Positions 46,295 through 56,097 of a DNA stretch of 64,000 bases are shown here, in pieces. Where the stretch lies: the NCBI RefSeq assembly GCF_904846675.1, contig NZ_CAJHBT010000012.1, positions 1 to 64,000 of the forward strand, in the 5' to 3' direction. Both the position numbers and the translations under genes were made by a program. Position 1 is the stretch's first letter. Every line of letters begins with the position of its first letter. The notes below the pieces were generated by a model. It made no database searches and had not been told where the DNA came from. It saw nothing but the letters and a program-made list of their open reading frames with translations. Origin of the DNA: Psychrobacter urativorans. GTDB taxonomy: Bacteria; Pseudomonadota; Gammaproteobacteria; Pseudomonadales; Moraxellaceae.

Positions 46295-46954
46295 ATGAGC
46301 GACTTTCAATCCCAACATCTATCAGACAATGTATCGCAAGCAAACCTAACACAAGCGGACTGGGTTCTTGCCAGCAATAATAAAGGTAAATTGGCAGAGT
46401 TTAAACGACTGTTCGCTGAGGCTAATTTAGACGTTACGATTATGCCGCAAGGCCAGCTCAATATCGAAGACGCTATTGAAGATGGTCTAAGCTTCGTTGA
46501 AAATGCTATTATTAAAGCGCGTCATGCCAGCCGTATTAGCGGGCTACCCGCTATTGCTGATGACTCAGGTCTCTGTGTGCCAGTATTGGGTAACGCGCCC
46601 GGTATATATTCTGCTCGCTATGCCGGTGAGCACGGTAATGATACCCTGAACAATGCCAAGCTTATTGCTGATTTGCAGCCAATACGCGCACAGCAGCCCG
46701 ATACCCCTGTCGAGGGTTTATTTGTTTGCGTATTGGCAATGGTTCGTCATGCCGATGACCCTCTACCGATTATCGCCCAAGGTTTATGGCAAGGCGAGAT
46801 ATTAAACGCGCCACATGGCGATGGCGGTTTTGGCTATGATCCGCTATTCTGGTTACCCGATATGCAAGCAACGGCTGCCAGCTTAAGTGCAGCTGATAAA
46901 AACCAAGTCAGTCATCGCGGTCAAGCCATTCGCCAGTTACTAGAGCAGTTATAG
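46295..46954 (+). CDS. rdgB: XTP/dITP diphosphatase
   Basis: RdgB (HAM1 family) hydrolyses ITP, dITP and XTP to keep damaged purines out of nucleic acids. The core starts near residue 22: WVLASNNKGKLAEFKRLF, then EDGLSFVENAIIKARHAS, the signature GLPAIADDSGLCVPVLGNAPGIYSARYAG (split over the active site), GDGGFGYDPLFW and SHRGQAIRQL. The first 20 residues are an extra polar leader. No clear terminator is seen between it and tig, 240 bp downstream. Confidence 0.94.
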   Translation: MSDFQSQHLSDNVSQANLTQADWVLASNNKGKLAEFKRLFAEANLDVTIMPQGQLNIEDAIEDGLSFVENAIIKARHASRISGLPAIADDSGLCVPVLGNAPGIYSARYAGEHGNDTLNNAKLIADLQPIRAQQPDTPVEGLFVCVLAMVRHADDPLPIIAQGLWQGEILNAPHGDGGFGYDPLFWLPDMQATAASLSAADKNQVSHRGQAIRQLLEQL

Positions 46955-47194
46955 TTACTGACTTAATTTATAGTTATTAGCGCAGTTATCGTCGTAATAA
47001 AGGTTAATTGGCGTCATCGTTTAGCTATTACGCTCAAAACAGATAATTTTTACTTTAATTAACAGATAGATTATACTGGTCTACTTTTAAAATTTTATTA
47101 AAATACCCCATTCATTCCGTGGCAATCAGCTGTAACGCGCACATATTTTGAGGGCTTGATTGCCAACTATTTTAATCCTAAAGGTGTAATCAAC

Positions 47195-48538
47195 ATGGCT
47201 ACAGATTTACAAATCACAACCAACAAGCTGTCTGAAAAAGAAACCCAGCTGACCGTTAAAGTACCTGTCGAAAAAATTCAAAACAAAGTCGAAGGTCGTA
47301 TTCGTCAAGTGGCAAAAACAGCCAAAATCGACGGTTTCCGTAAAGGTAATGTTCCTATGTCGCATATCCGCGCCCAATACGGTGCTGGTATTCAACAAGA
47401 AGTGATCAATGATGTGATCCGCGATACGGTATTTGAAGCGATTAAAGCTGAAGATATTCGTGCCGTTGGCATGCCTAATATCGATGACGTAAAACTTGAA
47501 GACGATTTCTTGGTGTATCAAGCAACAGTTGAAATCTTCCCAGAAGTTGACGTTCAAGGTATCAATGACATCGAAGTTGAGCGTCATACTGCCACTGTTA
47601 ACGAAGAAGACGTTGACACTATGATCGAGAACTTGCAAAAGCAGCGTGAAGAATTTGTCGAGAAAAAAGGCATGGCGGCAAGTGGCAATCAGGTTATCTT
47701 TGACTTTGAAGGGTCAATCGATGGCGAGAAGTTTGAAGGTGGCTCAAGCGAGGACTTCAAATTGGTTATCGGTAGTGACCAGATGATTCCAGGATTTGAA
47801 GCTGGTATCAAAGGTATGAAAGCTGACGAAGAAAAAACCATCGACGTGACTTTCCCAGAGGATTATCAAGCTGAAGAGCTGGCTGGTAAAGAAGCCCAAT
47901 TCAAAATCAACGTCAAAAAAGTTGAAAAATCAAAACTACCTGAAATCAACGAAGAGTTCCTTGAGCTATTCGGCGTAAAAGAAGGCGGCATTGATAAGCT
48001 AAAAGACGATGTTCGCAAGAACATGGAACGCGAAATCAAAAACGCCGCGCGCAGCCAAGTCAAGCAAGCTACTTTTGATGCATTGCTAGAAAAGAACGAA
48101 TTTGACGTACCAAACGCCATGCTAGAACAAGAAATTGAGCGTCAACGCAGCATGATGATGCAGCGTTTTGCGCAACAGTTCGGTTCAAGCGCTGATAGCT
48201 TCGATAAAGACATGCTACCAAATGAATTATTTGAAGAACAAGCGATGCGTGCTGCTCGTCTTGGCATCATCGTTGCTCGTGTTATCGATACCAAAGGTCT
48301 AGAAGTAGATCAAGAACGTGTTGAGGCGTTTATTAAAGAATCGTCAGAAAACTATGAAGATCCAGCAGAAGTAATCGAGTATTACACTAATGATAAGCAA
48401 CAGCGTGCAAACATTGAGTCTGTAGTCCTAGAAGACCAAGTGGTTGATTATCTAATTGAGCAAGGTAAAGTAACTGACAAAGAAGTTAGCTATCAAGACT
48501 TATTAGCCGCTCAGCAGCAACAACAGCAATCAATGTAA
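47195..48538 (+). CDS. tig: Trigger factor
   Basis: Trigger factor is the ribosome-bound chaperone and prolyl isomerase that meets nascent chains. The ribosome-docking loop GFRKGNVP lies near residue 45. The FKBP-like PPIase domain (about 150-245) contains [20 protein letters not shown] and [18 protein letters not shown]. The long helical C-terminal chaperone domain ends in a Gln-rich tail ([12 protein letters not shown]). The frame is open from 47156, but the ATG at 47195 matches the family start and has AAGGTG 8 bases upstream (447 residues). Order tig-clpP-clpX is conserved. Confidence 0.96.
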   Translation: MATDLQITTNKLSEKETQLTVKVPVEKIQNKVEGRIRQVAKTAKIDGFRKGNVPMSHIRAQYGAGIQQEVINDVIRDTVFEAIKAEDIRAVGMPNIDDVKLEDDFLVYQATVEIFPEVDVQGINDIEVERHTATVNEEDVDTMIENLQKQREEFVEKKGMAASGNQVIFDFEGSIDGEKFEGGSSEDFKLVIGSDQMIPGFEAGIKGMKADEEKTIDVTFPEDYQAEELAGKEAQFKINVKKVEKSKLPEINEEFLELFGVKEGGIDKLKDDVRKNMEREIKNAARSQVKQATFDALLEKNEFDVPNAMLEQEIERQRSMMMQRFAQQFGSSADSFDKDMLPNELFEEQAMRAARLGIIVARVIDTKGLEVDQERVEAFIKESSENYEDPAEVIEYYTNDKQQRANIESVVLEDQVVDYLIEQGKVTDKEVSYQDLLAAQQQQQQSM

Positions 48539-48578
48539 TATTGTAGTGTTTTAGCGCTACTCAACGAAACTGTGATTA

Positions 48579-48610
48579 AAGTGCCCTAACAATCTGTTGG
48601 GGCATTTTTA
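48579..48610 (+). terminator. Intrinsic terminator of tig
   Basis: A 10-bp stem (TGCCCTAACA/TGTTGGGGCA, one wobble) around ATC is followed by TTTTTA. It separates tig from clpP. The remaining 260 bp before clpP hold only a small ATAGTTT/AAACTAT symmetry and presumably the clpP promoter. Confidence 0.88.
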
Positions 48611-48870
48611 TTGGTGGTTTGTGTGCTTACCCCTTGATAAATGACCATAGACGCCTTATTAATAGTGAATAATTAATCATTTATCAGCTCAAGACTTATA
48701 ACATTAAACGTTTATAGTTTCAAAAAACTATCATAACCTTAATTATTTTTAGCTAAAGTCAGTTAGTATGACTAAAAAGCGCTGCTATCAATAATGAACC
48801 AATATCTACAATGATGAGCGCGTGCTAGCCTTTACCCCTTTATTTACACTTTTATTTATAGGATACCTCT

Positions 48871-49551
48871 ATGACAGATTATGATCGCATCACTAATAAC
48901 CCGCATTTTGATATGCTGATGAGTGCGCACAATGCTCAAGGTGCTCAGAATACCCAAAGCGCGTTAGTGCCAATGGTGGTTGAACAATCTTCGCGCGGTG
49001 AACGCTCGTTTGATATCTTTTCACGCCTACTACGTGAGCGAGTTATCTTTTTGACCGGACAAGTCGAAGATCATATGGCCAACCTTATTGTGGCGCAGCT
49101 ACTGTTCTTAGAAGCTGAAAACCCTGATAAAGATATTCATCTATATATCAACTCGCCAGGCGGTTCTGTTAGTGCGGGTTTGGCTATTTTTGATACCATG
49201 AACTTTATTAAACCTGACGTGTCTACTATTTGTATGGGCGGTGCTTATAGCATGGGTTCTTTTCTTTTGACCGCTGGAGAACGAGGCAAACGTTATGCAC
49301 TAGCTAACGCTCGGGTGATGATTCACCAACCTTCAGGCGGTGCTCAAGGTCAAGCCTCTGATATTGAGATTAATGCTCGTGAAATCTTAAAAACCCGTGC
49401 CCGCTTAAATGAAATTATGGCTGAGCGTACTGGTCAACCGGTAGAGAAAATTGAGAAAGACGTTGAGCGTGATTTTTGGTTGGATGCTAAAGAAGCAAAA
49501 GAATACGGTCTAGTTGATGAAGTATTAGAGCGTCGCCCTGCATCATTATAA
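48871..49551 (+). CDS. clpP: ATP-dependent Clp protease proteolytic subunit
   Basis: ClpP forms the 14-subunit serine-protease chamber served by ClpX or ClpA. The catalytic Ser is in [12 protein letters not shown], the His in [10 protein letters not shown] and the Asp in [21 protein letters not shown]. The oxyanion Gly block [17 protein letters not shown] is intact. The 226 residues include an N-terminal leader of about 30 residues that is probably removed by self-cleavage. It lies 97 bp before clpX, and the gap holds two small hairpins (49563-49578 and 49588-49604). Confidence 0.97.
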   Translation: MTDYDRITNNPHFDMLMSAHNAQGAQNTQSALVPMVVEQSSRGERSFDIFSRLLRERVIFLTGQVEDHMANLIVAQLLFLEAENPDKDIHLYINSPGGSVSAGLAIFDTMNFIKPDVSTICMGGAYSMGSFLLTAGERGKRYALANARVMIHQPSGGAQGQASDIEINAREILKTRARLNEIMAERTGQPVEKIEKDVERDFWLDAKEAKEYGLVDEVLERRPASL

Positions 49552-49648
49552 ACACGGTATAAGCGCTACCTATAGCGCCCACTATGTCACTCAGCATTTG
49601 AGTGGCATCAGTCTATTTATAAGCTTTAAATTCTAGGAGTGCCTTTTT

Positions 49649-50974
49649 ATGGCAGAAGATAATACCCCGCAGTGCTCATTTTGTGGCAAAGCCAAAAGCG
49701 AAGTCAAACAGCTCATTGCCGCCGACGATGCCAATATTTGTAATGAATGTATTGAGCTGTGTACCGACTTGATTGTGGATAGCGATGTCAGTGATGATGG
49801 TGACACTGATGGTGAAATTGATACCACTTGGGTCAATAAAGAACTGCCAACACCAAAGCAATTACGTGCGCATCTAGATGATTATGTCATCGGACAGGAC
49901 GGGGCTAAGAAGGCCCTAGCCGTGGCTGTTTATAACCATTATAAACGCCTAAAAGTCAGCCAAACCTTAGCAAGTGACCGCAAAAAAGCCAAAATTGGTG
50001 CTGATGATGCGATGGTTGAGCTGGCCAAGAGTAATATTTTGCTTATCGGACCAACCGGTTCTGGTAAAACCTTACTCGCGCAAACATTAGCGCGCTTGTT
50101 AGATGTGCCCTTTGCCATGGCAGATGCCACCACCTTGACCGAAGCCGGTTATGTTGGTGAAGATGTCGAAAACATCGTGCAAAAACTGCTGCAAGCATCT
50201 GACTATGATGTGAGCAAAGCTGAGCAAGGTATCATTTATATTGATGAGATTGATAAAATCAGCAAAAAAGGTGATAACCCGTCTATCACTCGTGATGTAT
50301 CAGGCGAAGGTGTGCAGCAAGCCTTATTGAAACTCATCGAAGGCACCGTTGCTGCTATTCCACCACAAGGTGGCCGCAAGCATCCACAGCAAGAGCTGAT
50401 TCAAGTGGATACCAGTAATATTCTCATCATCGTTGGTGGTGCGTTTGCAGGACTTGATAAAGTCATCCAGCAGCGTACAGAAAAAACTGGTATTGGCTTT
50501 AATGCTGACGTTAGCTCAAAAGAGGACGGCCGCCGTAGCTCAGAATTGCTCAAGTCGGTGCAGCCGGAAGATTTGATTAAGTTCGGTCTTATTCCAGAGC
50601 TAATTGGCCGTTTACCTGTGCTTGCCGCTCTCGAGGAGTTAGATGAAGATGCGCTGGTTCAGATATTGACCGAGCCAAAAAACGCACTTGTGAAGCAATA
50701 TCATTATCTATTCGATATGGAAGGCGCTGATATTGTCTTTACTAAAGAAGCCCTTGACGCCATTGCCAAAAAAGCGATGGCACGCAAAACAGGGGCACGT
50801 GGTCTGCGCTCTATCGTCGAAAATGCCTTACTTGATACTATGTATGAGCTGCCTTCAATGGAAAAAGCTGAGACGGTCACCGTCACCGTTGATGAGCAAG
50901 TCATCAATGACGGCAAAACACCTAAAATAGCCTCGTCTACATCTGATTCAGAACAGCTGGCTGTGGACTTTTAA
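49649..50974 (+). CDS. clpX: ATP-dependent Clp protease ATP-binding subunit ClpX
   Basis: ClpX is the AAA+ unfoldase that feeds ClpP. The N-terminal zinc domain shows CSFCGK and CNECIELC. The AAA+ module has [18 protein letters not shown] (Walker A), [13 protein letters not shown] (Walker B) and the sensor region [15 protein letters not shown]. The ClpP-binding IGF loop is present in TGIGFNADV. The 441 residues are slightly longer than in E. coli, with a polar linker ([16 protein letters not shown]) after the zinc domain. AGGAG precedes the ATG. Confidence 0.97.
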   Translation: MAEDNTPQCSFCGKAKSEVKQLIAADDANICNECIELCTDLIVDSDVSDDGDTDGEIDTTWVNKELPTPKQLRAHLDDYVIGQDGAKKALAVAVYNHYKRLKVSQTLASDRKKAKIGADDAMVELAKSNILLIGPTGSGKTLLAQTLARLLDVPFAMADATTLTEAGYVGEDVENIVQKLLQASDYDVSKAEQGIIYIDEIDKISKKGDNPSITRDVSGEGVQQALLKLIEGTVAAIPPQGGRKHPQQELIQVDTSNILIIVGGAFAGLDKVIQQRTEKTGIGFNADVSSKEDGRRSSELLKSVQPEDLIKFGLIPELIGRLPVLAALEELDEDALVQILTEPKNALVKQYHYLFDMEGADIVFTKEALDAIAKKAMARKTGARGLRSIVENALLDTMYELPSMEKAETVTVTVDEQVINDGKTPKIASSTSDSEQLAVDF

Positions 50975-50993
50975 GTCGTCTTAGTTGCTTTTT

Positions 50994-51041
50994 AAAAAAA
51001 ACGGTATCTGGCATCAAGTGTGCTTAGATGCTGTTTTTTTT
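50994..51041 (+). terminator. Probable terminator of clpX
   Basis: GGCATC and GATGC(T) pair around 11 bases between an A-run and a run of eight T's. Confidence 0.65.
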
Positions 51042-51171
51042 GCACTTATCATTCATAGAGTCTCAGTCAAAAAATGACAGGCGCGTCTATTAATCGTAAT
51101 CAAAGCTAGCGGCAAATCATGCTAAAGTAGCATGAATCGCTCACCACTAATGATACAAAGGACTGTTTATC

Positions 51172-52206
51172 ATGATAACTGCCATGACGGCTATGACCAA
51201 CACGCTGCGTCAGCGCCTAACCCTTTTTCCAAACCTTGCTTCTGCAAACGCTACCTCTGCAAATTCTGCTCAAAGTACAGATATCACCTCCTATTATCAT
51301 AACCATGTCGCTGCCATTACTGGTGCCGGCTCTGGTATCGGCCGTGAGCTTGCCTGTCATTTGGCAAGTTTGGGTTGCCATCTAGCGTTGTCAGATATTG
51401 ACGCTGAACAGCTGGCCAAGACCCAAGAGATGCTCATTGGCTACGATAGCAAAGTAATGACCACTGTGCTCGATGTCTCAGATAAAGAGGCCGTCGATGC
51501 ATGGGCGGATAGCGTAATGGCAACCTATGATAAGGTGAACTTTATTTTTAATAATGCTGGGGTAGCGATGTACTCTACCGTCGAAGGCAGCAGTATTAGT
51601 GAGCTTGAATGGGTCATGGATATCAATTTTTGGGGCGTTATCTACGGTACCAAAGCATTTTTACCGCTGATTAAAAATAGCGTTAAAGAAAGTAAAACCA
51701 ATGCAGCTATAGACAATGGCCATGTGATTAATATCTCAAGTCTCTTTGGACTGACCGCTCAGCCTTCACAGTCTGCCTATAATGCCAGCAAATTTGCGGT
51801 ACGCGGCTTTACTGAAAGCCTACGCCAAGAATTGGACATTCAGCGTTGCGGTGTCTCTGCGACCTGTATTCATCCGGGCGGCATTAAAACCAATATCGCT
51901 AATAATGCACGCGGCAATGACAGCTTAAGCGAGCTTGGTATGCGCTCAGGTAGCAAAGCAATTAAGAATTTTAATAAGTTTTTGCGTTTTGATGCTAAGG
52001 ATGCCGCCTGGATTATTCTACAAGCTGCAGCAACAAATCAACGCCGCTGTTTGATTGGCAATGACGCTAAGATGATGGATACGGTACAACGACTTTTTCC
52101 TAACCATTACAGCACTGTCCTGTATCGCGCCCATAAGCTATCACGTAAAATAAAACCCAGCCGCCGTGCCCAAACTAGCGCTACCAAATCTACTACTACT
52201 GTATAA
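51172..52206 (+). CDS. Short-chain dehydrogenase/reductase
   Basis: Classical SDR signatures are present: AAITGAGSGIGRELACHLA (NAD(P)-binding Gly motif, about residues 43-60), FNNAGVAMYS, the catalytic Ser in HVINISSLFGL, and YNASKFAVRGFTESLRQEL (Tyr and Lys). The protein is longer than most SDRs (344 residues), with about 40 extra N-terminal residues and a C-terminal tail (SRRAQTSATKSTTTV). The substrate is unknown. It is flanked by terminators, so it is likely monocistronic. Several close N-terminal Mets leave the start uncertain. Confidence 0.85.
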   Translation: MITAMTAMTNTLRQRLTLFPNLASANATSANSAQSTDITSYYHNHVAAITGAGSGIGRELACHLASLGCHLALSDIDAEQLAKTQEMLIGYDSKVMTTVLDVSDKEAVDAWADSVMATYDKVNFIFNNAGVAMYSTVEGSSISELEWVMDINFWGVIYGTKAFLPLIKNSVKESKTNAAIDNGHVINISSLFGLTAQPSQSAYNASKFAVRGFTESLRQELDIQRCGVSATCIHPGGIKTNIANNARGNDSLSELGMRSGSKAIKNFNKFLRFDAKDAAWIILQAAATNQRRCLIGNDAKMMDTVQRLFPNHYSTVLYRAHKLSRKIKPSRRAQTSATKSTTTV

Positions 52207-52259
52207 AAACATTAAAAGCTGCCACCAATATAAAAAAACTCAGTATGAAGAGACTATAT

Positions 52260-52299
52260 AAAAAAGGCTTAAACATTATTTATGTTTAAGCCTTTTTTT
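52260..52299. terminator. Intrinsic terminator after the SDR gene
   Basis: Perfect 12-bp arms AGGCTTAAACAT and ATGTTTAAGCCT around five bases are flanked by A6 and T7 runs. Confidence 0.93.
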
Positions 52300-52733
52300 C
52301 AATACTAAATAAGCCAGTCTAGCTATTTTTAGTTTTAAAAACAGCTTTTACATATTTAGTTACGTGAATTAATACTTGTGCTAAGTTTGACCACATTTTA
52401 GTACCTAGTATTTGGTATACTAATGTTACTAGTAACTTACAGCTTACTGACGTATTCTATATTTTGTAACGGTTTAATGATTTAAATATGAGTAATTCTT
52501 AGCTAAAAGTTAATAATTACTCGTTTAGATGACGAATTTTATTATTGGTTGCCTATTATATTTCTATATTTACCTATCGGATCAAGTAATAACTATAGAA
52601 AGACAATATCCAAATCAGGATATTACAACAGTCAGTTTTTGACTAATCAATCAGTCTATTATGGGTATTTTGCTACTTAACATAGCATATAAATATAACT
52701 TTACATATTATTTTTTATAATAAGGATATGCCA
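52300..52733. other. Upstream region of the dihaem cytochrome gene
   Basis: 434 bp without a gene. It holds the perfect palindrome GTTACTAGTAAC at 52425-52436 and nearby imperfect TAGTA/TACTA symmetry (about 52398-52422). These may be regulator sites for the cytochrome gene; the rest is AT-rich. Confidence 0.4.
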
Positions 52734-53726
52734 ATGAAAGATTTTTCATCAGCCAAACCTTCTGTCCTTATGGCAGCTATTTTTGCAATCAGTGCTGTTG
52801 CTATTACTGGCTGTAGCAGCGATAAGGACATCAAAGCCGTCGACCGTGTCGAAGAAGCCGCAGCTATCGCGCGGGTGCAAGGACTGGAAGCCCGAGAAGA
52901 ACAACTAAGAGGCAATATGCCAGCAGCTACTGATACGACCGCATCTGCAGAACCAGATGCTGATGCTGGCGAAGCTGGCGCCAGACCCAGTATCAAAATG
53001 CCTGATGAATCGACTATTCCCGATGATGAAGGTGGGCCGGCAATACGCCGTGGTTTACAGATTGCTAATCATACCTATAAAGAGCTGCCGGACAACGTGG
53101 GCAACCAACTTAATTGTACCAGTTGTCACTTAGGCAACGGCTCAGAGGCCTATGCCGCGCCTTGGAATGGTGTCGCGAGTATTTATCCTATTTTCCGTAC
53201 ACGTGCGGGTCGTGTAAACTCTATACAGGAGCGGATTAATGGTTGCTTTGAACGTTCAATGAACGGTAAGCCTCTAGATCTAGGTTCAGATGATATGAAC
53301 GCTATGGTTTCTTATATGAACTGGTTATCACAAGATCTGCCTATTGGCGTCTCACCTGAAGGTCGCGGATTTGCCAAGGTTGACAAGACATTAGAGCCAG
53401 ATCGTGATAAGGGCGAAAAGCTATTTGCTGAGAAATGTACCGTTTGTCATGGTGCTGATGGAGAAGGCCAATATAACGATGATGGTACTTATGTCTATCC
53501 TGCCATTGCCGGTGATAAGTCATTTAACGATGGTGCGGGCATGGCGCGTACTTATACAGCCGCTTCATTTATTAAAGGTAAAATGCCATTTGGTCAAGGG
53601 AACTCGCTAAGTGATCAAGAAGCAGTTGATATTGCTGATTACTTTACCCATTTAGCGCGTCCGGTAAAAGCCAATAAAGATAAAGATTGGCCAAACGGCG
53701 GCGCCCCTAAAGACGTCCGTCGCTAA
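52734..53726 (+). CDS. Dihaem cytochrome c lipoprotein, thiosulfate dehydrogenase (TsdA)-like
   Basis: The signal peptide ends in a lipobox (VAITGC), so the protein is probably a periplasm-facing lipoprotein. Two haem sites are visible: NCTSCHLG (about residue 127) and KCTVCHGADG (about 233). The stretch around the first haem (YAAPWNGVASIYPIFRTRAG, then INGCFERSMNGKPL) closely resembles TsdA enzymes, which join two thiosulfates to tetrathionate. TsdA assignment is inferred from that pattern. The ATG at 52734 lies 7 bases after AAGGA and is preferred to the in-frame ATG at 52728. No sox or ttr genes are nearby. Confidence 0.8.
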   Translation: MKDFSSAKPSVLMAAIFAISAVAITGCSSDKDIKAVDRVEEAAAIARVQGLEAREEQLRGNMPAATDTTASAEPDADAGEAGARPSIKMPDESTIPDDEGGPAIRRGLQIANHTYKELPDNVGNQLNCTSCHLGNGSEAYAAPWNGVASIYPIFRTRAGRVNSIQERINGCFERSMNGKPLDLGSDDMNAMVSYMNWLSQDLPIGVSPEGRGFAKVDKTLEPDRDKGEKLFAEKCTVCHGADGEGQYNDDGTYVYPAIAGDKSFNDGAGMARTYTAASFIKGKMPFGQGNSLSDQEAVDIADYFTHLARPVKANKDKDWPNGGAPKDVRR

Positions 53727-53745
53727 TCTTTAAACATTTATAACT

Positions 53746-53782
53746 AAAAAAGCCCAACTACTTTAAATAGCTGGGCTTTTTA
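53746..53782. terminator. Bidirectional intrinsic terminator
   Basis: AGCCCAACTA and TAGCTGGGCT form a 10-bp stem with one mismatch, flanked by A6 and T5. It lies between the convergent cytochrome and EIIC-like genes. Confidence 0.88.
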
Positions 53783-53834
53783 ATGGGTACCGATTAAGAT
53801 AACCGAGATAGCTTAGATAATGTTGGCACTAAAT

Positions 53835-54935
53835 CTAAGGCAGTTTCATATCACCAGCGACCAGCCAGCCGAGGCGGCGCATGACATAAGCAACTGACCA
53901 AGCAATAATAGCAGGCAATACGAACATCAATAATATAATCGCTGTCCACAGCTGATTACTACTCATTATGTCTTGTGAGGCTTCGATAACGCCAAATACC
54001 CCAACCAGTCCTGCTGTGCCCATACCTGCTCCCGTTGCCGTGCACGCCAGCCCAAATCCTGCGGTCGCAATAGGACCCACAATGGCACTAGCTATGATTG
54101 CCGGTAATAAAATCAGGGGTTTTTTGAGCACGTTAGGAATCTGTAGCATGCTAGTGCCTAAACCCTGTGATACCACGCCGCTAACGCCATTGTCTTTATA
54201 ACTTGCTACCGCGAAGCCAATCATATGCGCCGCGCTACCAACTACAGCAGCACCACCCGCTAAGCCGCCAAGACCAATCGCAATACAAATTGCCGCACTA
54301 GACGTTGGCAAGGTTAATAAAATACCAACCACCACTGCGATGACAATGCCCATTAACAATGGCTGTAGTGTCGTTGCGGCCTGAATACCTTGGCCAACAG
54401 CGTTCACTGCCGCAACCACCGGCGGATTCAGCAGCGCACAAACCGCTAATGCTACCGCACAAACCACTAAGGGCACCAGCAAAATATCAAGCTTGGTCTT
54501 GCCAGCAATCCACGTGCCCGCACGGTAGGCAAATACTGAGGTCAAATAAGCCCCAATCGGATTACCCGGCAAGGCAACAAAGGTTGCAGGACCGGCTACT
54601 TGTGGCGTAAACAGCGTCCCTGCCATCAACGCCTCAGAATGGGCGCCTAGCATCCCTGCTACTAAGCAGCTGAGCATCACTAAGGTGGGCGCTTTTAGAT
54701 AATAAGCAATGCCCACACCAATTCCTGCCCCCATCAATACCGAGGCCATTTTACCTACGGCTATCAATGCTGATATATTTATCCAACCACCAATTTGTGA
54801 GATGATAAGTCCGGCAATTAAGGTAACAAACAAACCCAACGCCATACCTGTAAAGGCATCAATAAAGTACTTTTGAAAAAATGCTTTAATACCGCTATGC
54901 TGTGCTACTATTGTTTTGGATACATCCATGGTCAT
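53835..54935 (-). CDS. PTS EIIC-type (PTS_EIIC_2 family) membrane protein
   Basis: The 366-residue protein consists mainly of hydrophobic helices (around nine can be counted), with FFQKYFIDAFTGMALGLFVT at the N-terminus, ALPGNPIGAYLTSVFAYRAG, TLPTSSAAICIAIGLGGLAGGAA and QGLGTSMLQIPNVLKKPLI. This pattern matches the PTS_EIIC_2 group, membrane proteins related to sugar PTS permeases but usually found without EIIA or EIIB. No phosphocarrier or sugar enzyme genes are adjacent, so PTS-type sugar transport is not supported. Met1 and Met3 are both possible starts. Confidence 0.82.
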   Translation of the reverse strand: MTMDVSKTIVAQHSGIKAFFQKYFIDAFTGMALGLFVTLIAGLIISQIGGWINISALIAVGKMASVLMGAGIGVGIAYYLKAPTLVMLSCLVAGMLGAHSEALMAGTLFTPQVAGPATFVALPGNPIGAYLTSVFAYRAGTWIAGKTKLDILLVPLVVCAVALAVCALLNPPVVAAVNAVGQGIQAATTLQPLLMGIVIAVVVGILLTLPTSSAAICIAIGLGGLAGGAAVVGSAAHMIGFAVASYKDNGVSGVVSQGLGTSMLQIPNVLKKPLILLPAIIASAIVGPIATAGFGLACTATGAGMGTAGLVGVFGVIEASQDIMSSNQLWTAIILLMFVLPAIIAWSVAYVMRRLGWLVAGDMKLP

Positions 54936-55076
54936 GCTCTTTGTCTAAAGCTCATAAAAGGGCTACATTAAAAAAATGAGTAAAAGTTAATAAAATAGTT
55001 TGGACTTATTAAAATAGTTTTAATAATACAATTTTAATAAGATTATTCCTATGAAGGACTACTCAATAGACGGGTA

Positions 55077-55106
55077 TAAAAAAAGCGCCCTAATGGTGAC
55101 GCTTTC
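55077..55106 (-). terminator. Terminator-like hairpin after the SPOR-domain gene
   Basis: On the minus strand AAGCG and CGCTT, with inner CC/GG pairs, are followed by seven T's. It lies about 30 bp beyond the SPOR gene stop. Confidence 0.65.
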
Positions 55107-55132
55107 TTTAAAAAAAACAGGCTATCAAACCG

Positions 55133-55963
55133 CTAGCGGCGCTGTTCAACAATAATAGAATCAATACCATTATTCTGCAAACGCTGCTGAGCATTGGTAA
55201 CGGCTTGGCGATTATTCATCGGTCGTGAGATGACTTGATAGATGGGCGCACCGTTAGCAGTCGCATTTTTGACAACTTTTGCATCGACACCCGCCATCAA
55301 TACTTGTGCACGGCGACGATCGGCTTCGTCTGCATTACCAAAACTATTAATTTGCAAAATATAAGTCGTAGCAGGCCCGGCCCTTTGCACGCTTGCCGTC
55401 CCTGCACCAGTATTGTTTATTTTGCTTGGCGCATTACTATTATTGCTAGTAGTGTTGCTGTTAGCAGGCGACGACCCATCATAAGTAGCATCTTCTTCAA
55501 CGATGACAATATCGTTATCATCGCTGCTATTGGCCGCATTATTATTACCACGACTTGGCTCGATGACCGTATTTTCAGAAATACCGAAGTTACCGTTATC
55601 ACCGTTACGATTGCTCTCAGGCTGCGTTACCACAGCATCAGGCTCAAAATCGCTGATACTACCTACCTCACTGCTATCGGAATCGCCAATAGCTTCATCA
55701 GGAATGGTTGCCATTTCTTGATTGGGCAAAATATCATAAAACTCATAATCGCTATTATCGGTATCAGTATCAACACGCGGCTGGACCTGTCGATTGGGAT
55801 CAGTTGCCGTCGATCCGGCTGGGCTAAAATCAAATAATGGTGACAAGTATAGAAAAACCCCTATCATCAGCGTTAATACTGCCCCGACAAACATCCATAA
55901 TAAGCCTGACACGCTACTGGCCTTGCGCTTTTCAGTGGCACCTTTGGGTTTTTTGGCTAACAT
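55133..55963 (-). CDS. SPOR-domain membrane protein, FtsN-like
   Basis: One transmembrane helix (GLLWMFVGAVLTLMIGVFLYL, about 21-41) follows a short basic cytosolic tail, then a long disordered Ser/Asn/Asp-rich linker, then a SPOR domain (about 200-275: TYILQINSFGNADEADRRRA, VKNATANGAPIYQVI and QNNGIDSIIVEQRR). SPOR domains bind septal peptidoglycan, so a division role like that of FtsN is likely. It lies 134 bp downstream of argS in the same direction, a neighbourhood also seen for ftsN-like genes elsewhere. The linker is poorly conserved by nature. Confidence 0.85.
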   Translation of the reverse strand: MLAKKPKGATEKRKASSVSGLLWMFVGAVLTLMIGVFLYLSPLFDFSPAGSTATDPNRQVQPRVDTDTDNSDYEFYDILPNQEMATIPDEAIGDSDSSEVGSISDFEPDAVVTQPESNRNGDNGNFGISENTVIEPSRGNNNAANSSDDNDIVIVEEDATYDGSSPANSNTTSNNSNAPSKINNTGAGTASVQRAGPATTYILQINSFGNADEADRRRAQVLMAGVDAKVVKNATANGAPIYQVISRPMNNRQAVTNAQQRLQNNGIDSIIVEQRR

Positions 55964-56097
55964 GGATCGTATTCTCCCTACCGAATCTATCTATAATAAT
56001 GAACTGTCTTTATAACCAAGGCTATATTAACAAGCGCGTGACGTTTTACGACTTTATATGCCACTAACGTTGCCATGTTAATGTTCTAAATTAGATG

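Noticed and set aside
55235..55837. 200-codon plus-strand frame opposite the SPOR-domain gene
   Set aside because: It is the antisense of the Asn/Ser/Asp-rich linker and gives an artificial Ile-rich peptide.
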